From: an uncultured Clostridia bacterium
GTDB lineage: Bacteria > Bacillota > Clostridia > Christensenellales > CAAEEZ01
Assembly: GCA_934365195.1 (NCBI GenBank)
Contig: CAKRNA010000004.1
Location: 62,001-126,000 of the forward strand
Reading direction: 5' to 3'
Length of the DNA: 64,000 bases
The translations under genes and the position numbers were made by a program. This document shows, in pieces, positions 7,868-14,528 of the stretch. The notes below the pieces were generated by a model, which saw nothing but the letters and a program-made list of their open reading frames with translations, did no database searches and was not told the origin of the DNA. How positions within the stretch are numbered: the stretch's first letter is position 1; each line of letters starts with the position of its first letter.

Positions 7868-10285
7868 CTAATTCTGCTTTTGCTTTTTTCTTAAAGAAAC
7901 GGTGTAGATAAATATTACAATCGCAACCACAACCGTTACAGAGGCTATTACGATTGCCGTTATTTGATTTTTAGTTAGACCGTCTTGGATTAGGTTAGCC
8001 TTTAACACGTAGCCCTCGTAGTCGTTAAATCTCACCTTTACAAATTCGCCGCAGTTTTCAATAACGGTCACTTTGTCGCCGTCTTTTAGCCCGATAATTA
8101 CTTCGCTGTTCACGTCTTTTTCGGCATACATTTTAACCGTCACGCCGATAGAAGAGGACTTCACAATCATATAACTGTAAGTTTTCTCGGCAGGTTTTAC
8201 GTCCGCAATTAGTTCAAGGTCGGTTTGCAAAACGAATGCGTGGCTTCCGTTAAATTCCACCTCGTACCACTCGAATTCGCTTTGGTCGTCGCCCACTAAA
8301 AATGAGTTTTTAAAGCCCTCTACCTTGGATAGTACGGTGATTTTTTCAGGGGAGGTAACGTCGATTTTTGCGTCCTGAGAAACTAGCGGATACCTATATA
8401 AAGAGTATGCGCCGTGCTTACCTTTTGCGATTTTATTTACGGGAGTTTTTTCCACTTTTTCTAAGTTTTTATTCTCAATTACGCCAAGCATATTATTGCA
8501 TAGCATAAACTTCTTGCCCCCTAAGTCTTCAAACTCCCACACGATAGTTTCGTTTTCAATTAGAGCGCCAAGTTCAAGGTTGTTTTGGTGGGTGAACAGC
8601 AAAGAGTTCGCCCTTGTTTTGTAAGGTGTAAGTTCTCCTAATAGCCCGCTTTTAACCGTTGGCGTTACGTTTTCAGAGTTGTCTATTAAGTCGGTAAGCG
8701 CCGTGCTTTTCACGTTAAATATAGCGTTTAGACTTTCGTCCGTCACGTATAGTTTGTCGCCTACAATGGTTAGGTCGGTTGGGTTTACTAGGTCGTATTT
8801 GCCGTTGTATAAAGCCGTGGTTTGAGGTAAGCCGTAATTATCCGAACCGTTGTTTTTAAAGTAGGATATTTGCAAGCCGCCCTCGTCTTTATGAAGAACG
8901 AATAGGTTGCCGTGCTTGTCTACTTCAAAATCAACAATGCCGATTATGTTAGCGCTAGAAAGACTTAAAGTGGCGATTATATGCGCATTAAGTCGCTTTT
9001 CGATATTTAAGCCGTTTTTAACGTAGATAAAGTCACCGTCCTTATGCGCAGATATTTTCTCCACGTTTTCATAGTTTAGCGGAGTGCTTTCAGTATTAAA
9101 AGTGTACGCTTTGTTTTCCGCAACGTAAATTATTCCGTCCTTGTAAGGCTTAATTTCGCTTATATTTTTAATTTCATACTTAACTTCTTCTTCGGTTGCA
9201 ATATCCTTTTTAATTAGGTTTTCGTTAGTTGCGTAGTAAATTACGCCGTTATTTACGGTGAACGTGGTTGGGGCGCTTTCAAAGTTATAACTAATTACGG
9301 TTTTAGTTGTAATATCTTTTACCGCTTTATTATTTGCGTCAAGTACGTAAGTTTTACCGCCATCGTACGCTAGTTGCTTTGGGGCGTTTAGTTTGGTTAT
9401 ATCGTCACCTTTTTTGCCGTATTCTGCGGTGATTTCAACTTCGCCGCTTAGTATTTTTTCTAGGTTGTATTCCTTTACCGTACCCGAGGTTTTATCGGCA
9501 ATAAGCATTGTGTTTTCGCTTATTTTAAGGTCGGTAATATCCTTAACTTTTAGGTCGATTTTAGTTAATGGGTTAGGCTTTATAATGCCTGAGGAGTTGT
9601 ACTCGATTATCGTGCTTTTAAAGTATTCGATATTATCTTGGAATTTTAATATCTCGCTATTTTCGTCGTTAACAATTTTAGATAGAGTTTTATCTTTTAC
9701 GTAATATATTTCATTTCCAAAAACTTTAACTGCCGTAGGTTGAAATAAATCCATTATTGTGTTCATTTTTATAGGTTTAGCGAGTTTAAAGTTGTTTTGA
9801 ATGGCAATTTTGTACAAAAATTCGTCGTTGCTTAGCACGTAGATAGCGTCATTAGAAAGGTAAAATGCAGATATTAAATCGAATCGAGAAATGCCGTTTT
9901 CTATTAAAAAGTCCTTAAACACTTCGGTGTAATCATTGCCGTCAACCGATTTAATATTTATTTGTCTACTTTGCAAATACGCAACGTAGTCGTTTGAAAC
10001 TTGCAAAGAGGATATCCCTTCGCCTACTGGAATAGGCTTGTAAAATCTACCTTTAATATATATAGCCTTAAATTCCTCGTCGTAAATTGCTACATTTGTG
10101 CCGTTTGTTGCCACTTTTGTCGGGGAATTTATGCTTGCATAGTCGTTCTCGTTTGGGAAAACCATCTCTAAATTCACCGTGTTTTCGGCTGCCGAAACAA
10201 ACCCGGTCGTAGTAAACACTATCGACAGGATTAAAATCAAAACAAATAGTGGTATTAGCAAAAATCTAGAATTTATCTTTTGCAT
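7868..10285 (-). CDS. secreted, membrane-anchored propeller-like protein with SH3b domains
   Basis: 805 residues when started at the ATG at 10285, which has AAAGGAG upstream and begins a clear signal peptide (charged start, hydrophobic core, VSAAEN cleavage region near residue 35). A longer in-frame reading to 10345 adds 20 residues without a good ribosome binding site. The middle 600 residues carry repeated beta-strand blades of the kind found in NHL/propeller proteins. Two SH3b-like segments follow, the second ending around residue 770 (GYVLKANL). A C-terminal transmembrane helix spans about 775-797 with a basic tail. It probably faces outward at the cell surface. SH3b domains often bind peptidoglycan; the function here is unknown. 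Confidence 0.7.
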   Translation of the reverse strand: MQKINSRFLLIPLFVLILILSIVFTTTGFVSAAENTVNLEMVFPNENDYASINSPTKVATNGTNVAIYDEEFKAIYIKGRFYKPIPVGEGISSLQVSNDYVAYLQSRQINIKSVDGNDYTEVFKDFLIENGISRFDLISAFYLSNDAIYVLSNDEFLYKIAIQNNFKLAKPIKMNTIMDLFQPTAVKVFGNEIYYVKDKTLSKIVNDENSEILKFQDNIEYFKSTIIEYNSSGIIKPNPLTKIDLKVKDITDLKISENTMLIADKTSGTVKEYNLEKILSGEVEITAEYGKKGDDITKLNAPKQLAYDGGKTYVLDANNKAVKDITTKTVISYNFESAPTTFTVNNGVIYYATNENLIKKDIATEEEVKYEIKNISEIKPYKDGIIYVAENKAYTFNTESTPLNYENVEKISAHKDGDFIYVKNGLNIEKRLNAHIIATLSLSSANIIGIVDFEVDKHGNLFVLHKDEGGLQISYFKNNGSDNYGLPQTTALYNGKYDLVNPTDLTIVGDKLYVTDESLNAIFNVKSTALTDLIDNSENVTPTVKSGLLGELTPYKTRANSLLFTHQNNLELGALIENETIVWEFEDLGGKKFMLCNNMLGVIENKNLEKVEKTPVNKIAKGKHGAYSLYRYPLVSQDAKIDVTSPEKITVLSKVEGFKNSFLVGDDQSEFEWYEVEFNGSHAFVLQTDLELIADVKPAEKTYSYMIVKSSSIGVTVKMYAEKDVNSEVIIGLKDGDKVTVIENCGEFVKVRFNDYEGYVLKANLIQDGLTKNQITAIVIASVTVVVAIVIFIYTVSLRKKQKQN

Positions 10286-10316
10286 GGTTGCTCCTTTAAA
10301 GGTAGTTGTTATATTT

Positions 10317-10345
10317 ATTATATAAGTTAATAAATATTTAGTCAA
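10317..10345 (-). promoter_or_regulatory. promoter of secreted propeller/SH3b gene
   Basis: Minus strand TTGACT (10345-10340), 17-base spacer, TATAAT (10322-10317). The spacing supports the start at 10285, about 25 bases after the expected transcript start. Confidence 0.7.
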
Positions 10346-10382
10346 TAATTATCAAAATACAAAGTATAAAACAATTTACTTG

Positions 10383-10411
10383 TTGAAAAAAATATGCTTA
10401 TGTGATAAAAT
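10383..10411 (+). promoter_or_regulatory. promoter of HhH/WG-repeat gene
   Basis: TTGAAA (10383-10388), 17-base spacer, TAAAAT (10406-10411), followed by AGGAG and the ATG at 10429. Confidence 0.65.
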
Positions 10412-10428
10412 ACCCCTAGGAGATTATT

Positions 10429-11277
10429 ATGAACAGACGAAATCATTTTAAGAAAAGACCTCAAAAAGAGGTAGAATATATGCCAACCGGCAGTCCCGAG
10501 GCTCTTGCCACCTTAGTTAGCGATATGGGGCTTCATCCAAAAACCAAGGAATTGTTTGAAAAAAACAATATAACCACGGCTATGGATATTGCAAAGCGCA
10601 ACTCCAAACAACTGTTTAAAATTCAAGGCTTTGGCAAAAAGGATTTAATGGGCGTAGAGAGGGAACTGGGTAAGTTAGGCTTGACCTTAGCGCCTATTTT
10701 GGAAATGCAGGACAAAAAACCGGCAGAAACCAGCCAAAACGCTGAAAAGCCTAGCGTTAAAGAGGAAGAAAGACCGGAAAAAACGCAACAAATAAAGCCA
10801 AAACAGGATAAGCCAAGGCAAGAAAAACCAAGGCAAGAAAAACCCGATAAGAATAAAAAACCTCAAAAGCAAGAGGGCAGAAGAGAGAAAAACGCAAACG
10901 AGTACAGGCGAATAAGTGTAGGCGGCAAAATCGGGCTTGCAAAAGGAAACGAAACTATTATTCCTGCTATGTACGACGAAGTGTTTATGCCAAAGGAAGA
11001 TATGGTTTGCGTAGACGTGGACGGATTGTTTGGCTACGTGAATATGCAAAACGAAATGGTTATCGAGCCAAAATACGAACTTGCTCAAAGTTTTAGTATG
11101 GGCGTGGCTAACGTGATGCTTGGCGATAAGTACGGCTACGTGGATAAAACTGGCAAAGAGGTAATCGGCTTTAAGTACGAACTTGCCACTCCGTTTGAAG
11201 AGGACGGCACGGCAAGGGTAAAGCAGGACGGTAGATGGGCAATAATCACCATAGATGAAAAACTAACGTGGATATAA
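10429..11277 (+). CDS. helix-hairpin-helix (RNAP alpha-CTD-like) protein with WG repeats
   Basis: A 282-residue protein of three parts. Residues about 20-90 form a helical domain resembling the C-terminal domain of RNA polymerase alpha (HhH), with IQGFGKKDLMGVEREL as the recognisable part. Residues about 91-160 are a Lys/Glu/Gln/Pro-rich linker with repeated KPRQE units. Residues about 160-282 contain WG-type repeats (GLFGYVN, DKYGYVD, GRWAII), each with an IxPKYE/GFKYE-like strand. No signal peptide or membrane segment, so it should be cytoplasmic. The combination suggests a nucleic-acid- or polymerase-binding head joined to a protein-binding beta domain. I know no name for it. It is monocistronic with its own promoter and terminator. 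Confidence 0.65.
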   Translation: MNRRNHFKKRPQKEVEYMPTGSPEALATLVSDMGLHPKTKELFEKNNITTAMDIAKRNSKQLFKIQGFGKKDLMGVERELGKLGLTLAPILEMQDKKPAETSQNAEKPSVKEEERPEKTQQIKPKQDKPRQEKPRQEKPDKNKKPQKQEGRREKNANEYRRISVGGKIGLAKGNETIIPAMYDEVFMPKEDMVCVDVDGLFGYVNMQNEMVIEPKYELAQSFSMGVANVMLGDKYGYVDKTGKEVIGFKYELATPFEEDGTARVKQDGRWAIITIDEKLTWI

Positions 11278-11378
11278 ATAAACGCCCAAAGGTTTTCAAC
11301 TAGGCATTAGTAAAAACAAATATTTTGCGTAATAAAGCAAACTAATTGTAACCAAACGAAAAAACGATATAAAACGCT

Positions 11379-11407
11379 AGGAAGGTAATAAAGTGCCTTC
11401 CTTTTTA
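11379..11407 (+). terminator. terminator after HhH/WG-repeat gene
   Basis: AGGAAGG (11379-11385) pairs with CCTTCCT (11396-11402), followed by a T run. Confidence 0.8.
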
Positions 11408-11474
11408 TTTGTGAATATTGAGAATATGTAAAATTTAACAAGTGCGAAAAATATAGATATTAGTCAATCTAAAT

Positions 11475-11690
11475 AAGCCTGCCTTGTGCTAAAAACAAAA
11501 ATTAAATCTAACCTAACAAGTCTTTATTGTGCTATAAATAAAAATTAACCGAACAAGCCTCACTTATGAGAAATAGTATAGATTTTAGTCATTCCAAAAA
11601 AGCCTCCCTTGTATTTTAAATATTGACTCTGTATTATCCAAATAAGCCTTCCTTGTGCAAAATAGTATTGATTTTAGTTAGTCCTATTTA
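11475..11690 (+). repeat. degenerate ~44-bp intergenic repeat array
   Basis: AAGCCT-type cores followed by a CCTTGTG-like segment recur at about 11475, 11518, 11555, 11600, 11644 and 11689, at intervals of 43, 37, 45, 44 and 45 bases. The best units share a tail like ATAGTATTGATTTTAGT. The last unit leads into the hairpin element at 11691. There is no coding potential, and it is too degenerate for a CRISPR array. Confidence 0.6.
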
Positions 11691-11867
11691 GTCTCCCTTG
11701 TGTAAAGGGAGGTGGCGCAAAGCGTCGGAGGGATTGTAAGAAAATGGATATCGATTTTTATATTAGTTTGGATATAGCAAATATAAAACCACAAAAAATA
11801 TAATAAATAGTATATAGTAGTACAATCCCCCAGCCGATGACGGCAGTCCCCTTTGCGCAAGTGGGCC
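11691..11867. repeat. inverted pair of GC-rich hairpin elements (MITE/REP-like)
   Basis: A structured element at 11691-11739 contains the hairpin CTCCCTT/AAGGGAG and a second small stem GGCGC/GCGTC, and ends GGAGGGATTGTA. A diverged inverted copy at 11821-11867 starts TACAATCCCCC. The two face each other across about 80 AT-rich bases. The layout resembles a small non-autonomous mobile or REP-type intergenic element. No transposase is present. Confidence 0.55.
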
Positions 11868-12070
11868 GTTTTTTATAGGGAAGAAGGGGAAGAGGGAAGT
11901 GGTTGGATAGTAAGCGTAAAGCAATGACGAGAGGCGGAACAAGAGGCGGAGCGAGGATATAGATTTTGTTTGGCGAGGGGTGGGTATTTGCAGTAGGGAA
12001 ATAATAATAAGTAGGTGGAATGAGGTTGGATATATGGGCACGAAGAGGAGAGCGGAAAATCGAAAAAATA
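11868..12070. other. purine-rich intergenic stretch
   Basis: The plus strand is strongly G/A-rich with recurring GAGGCGGA-like words. Two overlapping minus-strand open frames here translate to Pro/Leu/Phe/Tyr-rich, low-complexity sequence without family similarity or good starts, so I do not call genes. Confidence 0.5.
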
Positions 12071-12096
12071 AAAGCCACACGTAATTTTGTGGCTTT
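12071..12096. terminator. hairpin, possible terminator
   Basis: AAAGCCACA (12071-12079) pairs with TGTGGCTTT (12088-12096). The flanks are A-rich on the left and weakly T-rich on the right, so it could work in either direction. No gene clearly ends at it. Confidence 0.4.
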
Positions 12097-12135
12097 ATTG
12101 TTTGTTTGGTGCTGTGCCTAACAAAAAAATTATAT

Positions 12136-12161
12136 TGAAAAAGGTAACCCTATAGGTTACC
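12136..12161 (-). terminator. terminator of rpsT
   Basis: GGTAACC (12143-12149) pairs with GGTTACC (12155-12161); on the minus strand the stem is followed by a T run. It lies about 60 bases past the rpsT stop. Confidence 0.75.
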
Positions 12162-12221
12162 AAAAATGCTTTTGCCCTTCGCAAGTTACAAAGAGCAAAG
12201 TATATACAAAGTTTGTGTGGA

Positions 12222-12485
12222 TTATCTAATAGCGTCTAATTTTTTTGATAAGGTTGCTACTTTTCTAGCGGCAGCATTCTTATGCAAAATGCCGTCTGCT
12301 GCTGCATGGTCAATAACGCTCATGCAATCTTTTAGTAGAGCCTCTGCTTTTGCTAGATCGTTTTCTGCAACTGCTGCATCAAACTTCTTGATATAGGTTT
12401 TAATCTCCGTTTTTCTAGCGTTGTTCGCTTTGTTATTCCTTATAGTTACTTCGATACGTTTTTTCGCTGATTTAATATTTGCCAC
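12222..12485 (-). CDS. rpsT: 30S ribosomal protein S20
   Basis: An 87-residue basic, Lys/Ala-rich helical protein that binds 16S rRNA in the small subunit. It begins M(GTG)-ANIKSAKKRIEV and ends AARKVATLSKKLDAI, both typical of S20. The start is GTG at 12485, chosen because AAGGAG sits eight bases upstream and the family begins at this point; the open frame extends further upstream without family support. It is monocistronic with its own promoter and terminator, the usual situation for rpsT. Confidence 0.95.
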   Translation of the reverse strand: MANIKSAKKRIEVTIRNNKANNARKTEIKTYIKKFDAAVAENDLAKAEALLKDCMSVIDHAAADGILHKNAAARKVATLSKKLDAIR

Positions 12486-12522
12486 GACAAAATCTCCTTT
12501 ATTTCTTTTACAATGCTTATGT

Positions 12523-12551
12523 ATTTTATCACAAATTTTTTTGGTTTGCAA
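12523..12551 (-). promoter_or_regulatory. rpsT promoter
   Basis: Minus strand TTGCAA (12551-12546), 17-base spacer, TAAAAT (12528-12523). It precedes the GTG start by about 40 bases. Confidence 0.6.
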
Positions 12552-12592
12552 CTATTTTTAATACCTTTTAACAATTTACTAAAACTATTTGT

Positions 12593-13327
12593 ATGGAGAA
12601 TTACTTTTTTGAAGAAATGTTGGTGGAAGAAAGCAGTATAAACGTGCAAAATCTTGGGAAAGAGAGAAATTTTGACGGCTTTAACAAAATCAGCCTCGAA
12701 TTGTCTACCGAAAACGCTGTAAGGTTAAAAAGGAGGGCGGGCAGTTATGTCACCTTTAACGTTACGGGTGACTACTCTAAAACTGCGCTAGTTTATGAGT
12801 TAAGTAGGTCTATTTGTTGCCTTATGGATAAATATTACAAAAAACCTAGTTCGGTATTACTCGTGGGGCTTGGCAACGAAAACGTGGTGGCGGATAGCCT
12901 AGGAGCAAGCACGGTTCGTAAAATAAACCCAAAAACGAAAATTAGGCTGCAAAAGTTTTGCCCAAGCGTGAAGGGAGTGACGAATATCGATAGCGTAAGC
13001 CTGGTAAAATCGGTGGTTATGGCAGAAAAGCCCGACTTAATAATAGTTATCGACAGCCTTGCCACTAGGGATTTTTCAAAACTGGTTAGCAGCGTGCAAC
13101 TTACGGACTCGGGAATTGTCGCAGGGGGAGGAGTAACGAAAAGCGAAAAACTTTTTGCCTTATCCACAATGGGAGTGCCCGTTGTTGCGGTTGGCGTGCC
13201 TATGATAATAAACCTAGTGGGCGAAAACACTTTTGGCAAAAAATTCCTTTGTCCGCATAATGTTGACGTTTTTATCGATAAAATCAGCGATATTTTGGCA
13301 AAAAGCATAACAAGTGCGTTGAAATAA
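12593..13327 (+). CDS. gpr: GPR-like spore protease (family A25)
   Basis: GPR degrades small acid-soluble spore proteins at germination. This 244-residue protein has the family's core: VGLGNENVVADSLG near 90-105, VIDSLATRDFSKL, the TDSGIVAGGGV stretch and MGVPVVAVGVPM. It is clearly shorter than the roughly 320-370 residues usual for GPR and lacks much of the N-terminal pro-region. No clean ribosome binding site precedes the ATG at 12593; a Met at codon 9 is an alternative. It stands divergent from rpsT, the pairing seen in many Firmicutes. It supports a spore-forming ancestry. Whether it is still self-processed is uncertain. Confidence 0.7.
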   Translation: MENYFFEEMLVEESSINVQNLGKERNFDGFNKISLELSTENAVRLKRRAGSYVTFNVTGDYSKTALVYELSRSICCLMDKYYKKPSSVLLVGLGNENVVADSLGASTVRKINPKTKIRLQKFCPSVKGVTNIDSVSLVKSVVMAEKPDLIIVIDSLATRDFSKLVSSVQLTDSGIVAGGGVTKSEKLFALSTMGVPVVAVGVPMIINLVGENTFGKKFLCPHNVDVFIDKISDILAKSITSALK

Positions 13328-13391
13328 AGCATTATGCAAAAGAAATGCGGAAAAATTGATCTTTCTAATCAAACGAATGCGTGCAACTAAT

Positions 13392-13450
13392 TATATGGTT
13401 TGCGACTATATGGTTTGCGACTATATGGTTTACGACTATATGGCTACGAC
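13392..13450 (+). repeat. 15-bp tandem repeat, about four copies
   Basis: Three 15-base copies of TATATGGTTTGCGAC (one with A for G) and one 14-base diverged copy lie head to tail between gpr and murI. It is a short microsatellite-type array likely to vary in copy number. No gene overlaps it. Confidence 0.85.
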
Positions 13451-13540
13451 AGAGGTGCTAAAATGCGTTGCAAATCAAATTTAATTAGGTTATAGGAAAA
13501 CAAAGGCATAGTTTTGCTGCTTGTCGAATATCTTACTTGT

Positions 13541-14443
13541 ATGAAGGTGGGCGTATTCGATAGCGGAATAGGTGGGCTGAATATTTTAGCCGAAATGATA
13601 ATTAAGGCAAGTAACAACGAATATATTTACTATGCCGATAACTTAAATATGCCATACGGGACAAAAAGCGAAAGCGAAATAAATAGCGGCGTCAAAAAGG
13701 CTATGGATTACTTTTGTGTGGCTAACGTAAGCGTTGTAGTTGTGGGGTGCAATACTGCGTGTTGCGTTGCTAGTAGCGTAATTAAGCAATATCCTTTTAA
13801 AACCTATTTTGTAACCGAAAACCTAGTTAAACAGTTAAAAACGCACGATAAAGTATTATGTTTTGCCACAACGAATACGGTTAGTAGGCTAGAACTTCTT
13901 GGCTTAAAAAACGTAAGGCTAATAGGTTTGCCTACTTTTGCCAAAGAAATCGAGTGCGTTGCGCCACGCTTTTATAGGCTGTTTGGTGAGGTAAGAAACC
14001 TTACAAAACAAGTAGAAAGCGGCGAAATTATAGCGCTTGGTTGCACTCATTACACCTACTTTAAACCATATTTTGAAAGTTTGGGATATACGGTGATTGC
14101 CGAAACCACGAATTTAAACGATTTATTTAGACTATTTTCTTTAAATAATGAAACGGGAAACGGCAACAAAAACGGCGAAATTTTAAATAAAAACGGCGAT
14201 TTTTTAGGCTTAAATGATGAAAATAAAAAAATAAACGGCTTTACTATTGACAATTTTTCAAAATATCCAAACGAAAAAACCGTAATAAATTTAAAAAACG
14301 AGGGAAGTGAGGTTGACTTTAACCTAAAAAGCGAAAAATCAGGCTTAAATAGGCAAAAATATCCTAAAATCGTGCTTACAAACAGGCTGGAAATAGGAAA
14401 ATATTACAAAATTTTAAGGTGTCTTATTCCTTATTTTTTTTAG
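13541..14443 (+). CDS. murI: glutamate racemase
   Basis: Interconverts L- and D-glutamate for peptidoglycan. Started at the ATG at 13541 it has 300 residues and begins KVGVFDSGIGGLNIL, as the family does. The two catalytic cysteines are Cys70 (VVGCNTACC) and Cys168 (ALGCTHYT, with Thr where Pro is common). An Asn/Lys-rich segment of about 70 residues (200-272) interrupts the usual C-terminal part. The ATG has no ribosome binding site. A TTG at 13514, with AAAGG seven bases before it, would add nine residues and may be the true start. Confidence 0.85.
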   Translation: MKVGVFDSGIGGLNILAEMIIKASNNEYIYYADNLNMPYGTKSESEINSGVKKAMDYFCVANVSVVVVGCNTACCVASSVIKQYPFKTYFVTENLVKQLKTHDKVLCFATTNTVSRLELLGLKNVRLIGLPTFAKEIECVAPRFYRLFGEVRNLTKQVESGEIIALGCTHYTYFKPYFESLGYTVIAETTNLNDLFRLFSLNNETGNGNKNGEILNKNGDFLGLNDENKKINGFTIDNFSKYPNEKTVINLKNEGSEVDFNLKSEKSGLNRQKYPKIVLTNRLEIGKYYKILRCLIPYFF

Positions 14444-14451
14444 GCTTATTA

Positions 14452-14480
14452 TTGAAACGAGGGTTAAATCGTTGTATTAT
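14452..14480 (+). promoter_or_regulatory. promoter of EF-G-like gene
   Basis: TTGAAA (14452-14457), 17-base spacer, TATTAT (14475-14480), about 50 bases before the start codon. Confidence 0.6.
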
Positions 14481-14489
14481 AAATGCAAA

Positions 14490-14503
14490 TAGGACTTGTC
14501 CTA
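14490..14503 (+). promoter_or_regulatory. palindrome just after the EF-G-like transcript start
   Basis: TAGGACTTGTCCTA has perfect 6-base arms around TT. It falls at about +4 to +17 of the predicted transcript, between promoter and ribosome binding site. It could be an operator or a 5' hairpin. Confidence 0.45.
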
Positions 14504-14528
14504 AAATTATGTATCAAGGGGAAATTTT

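Noticed and set aside
11475..11690. CRISPR array
   Set aside because: The repeated cores are degenerate, spacing is irregular (37-45) and the intervening sequences are also related to one another. No cas genes are present.
11758..12080. Two overlapping minus-strand ORFs of about 105 codons
   Set aside because: They translate to Pro/Leu/Phe/Tyr-rich low-complexity sequence from a purine-rich stretch and share DNA in two frames. They lack ribosome binding sites and include the inverted hairpin element.
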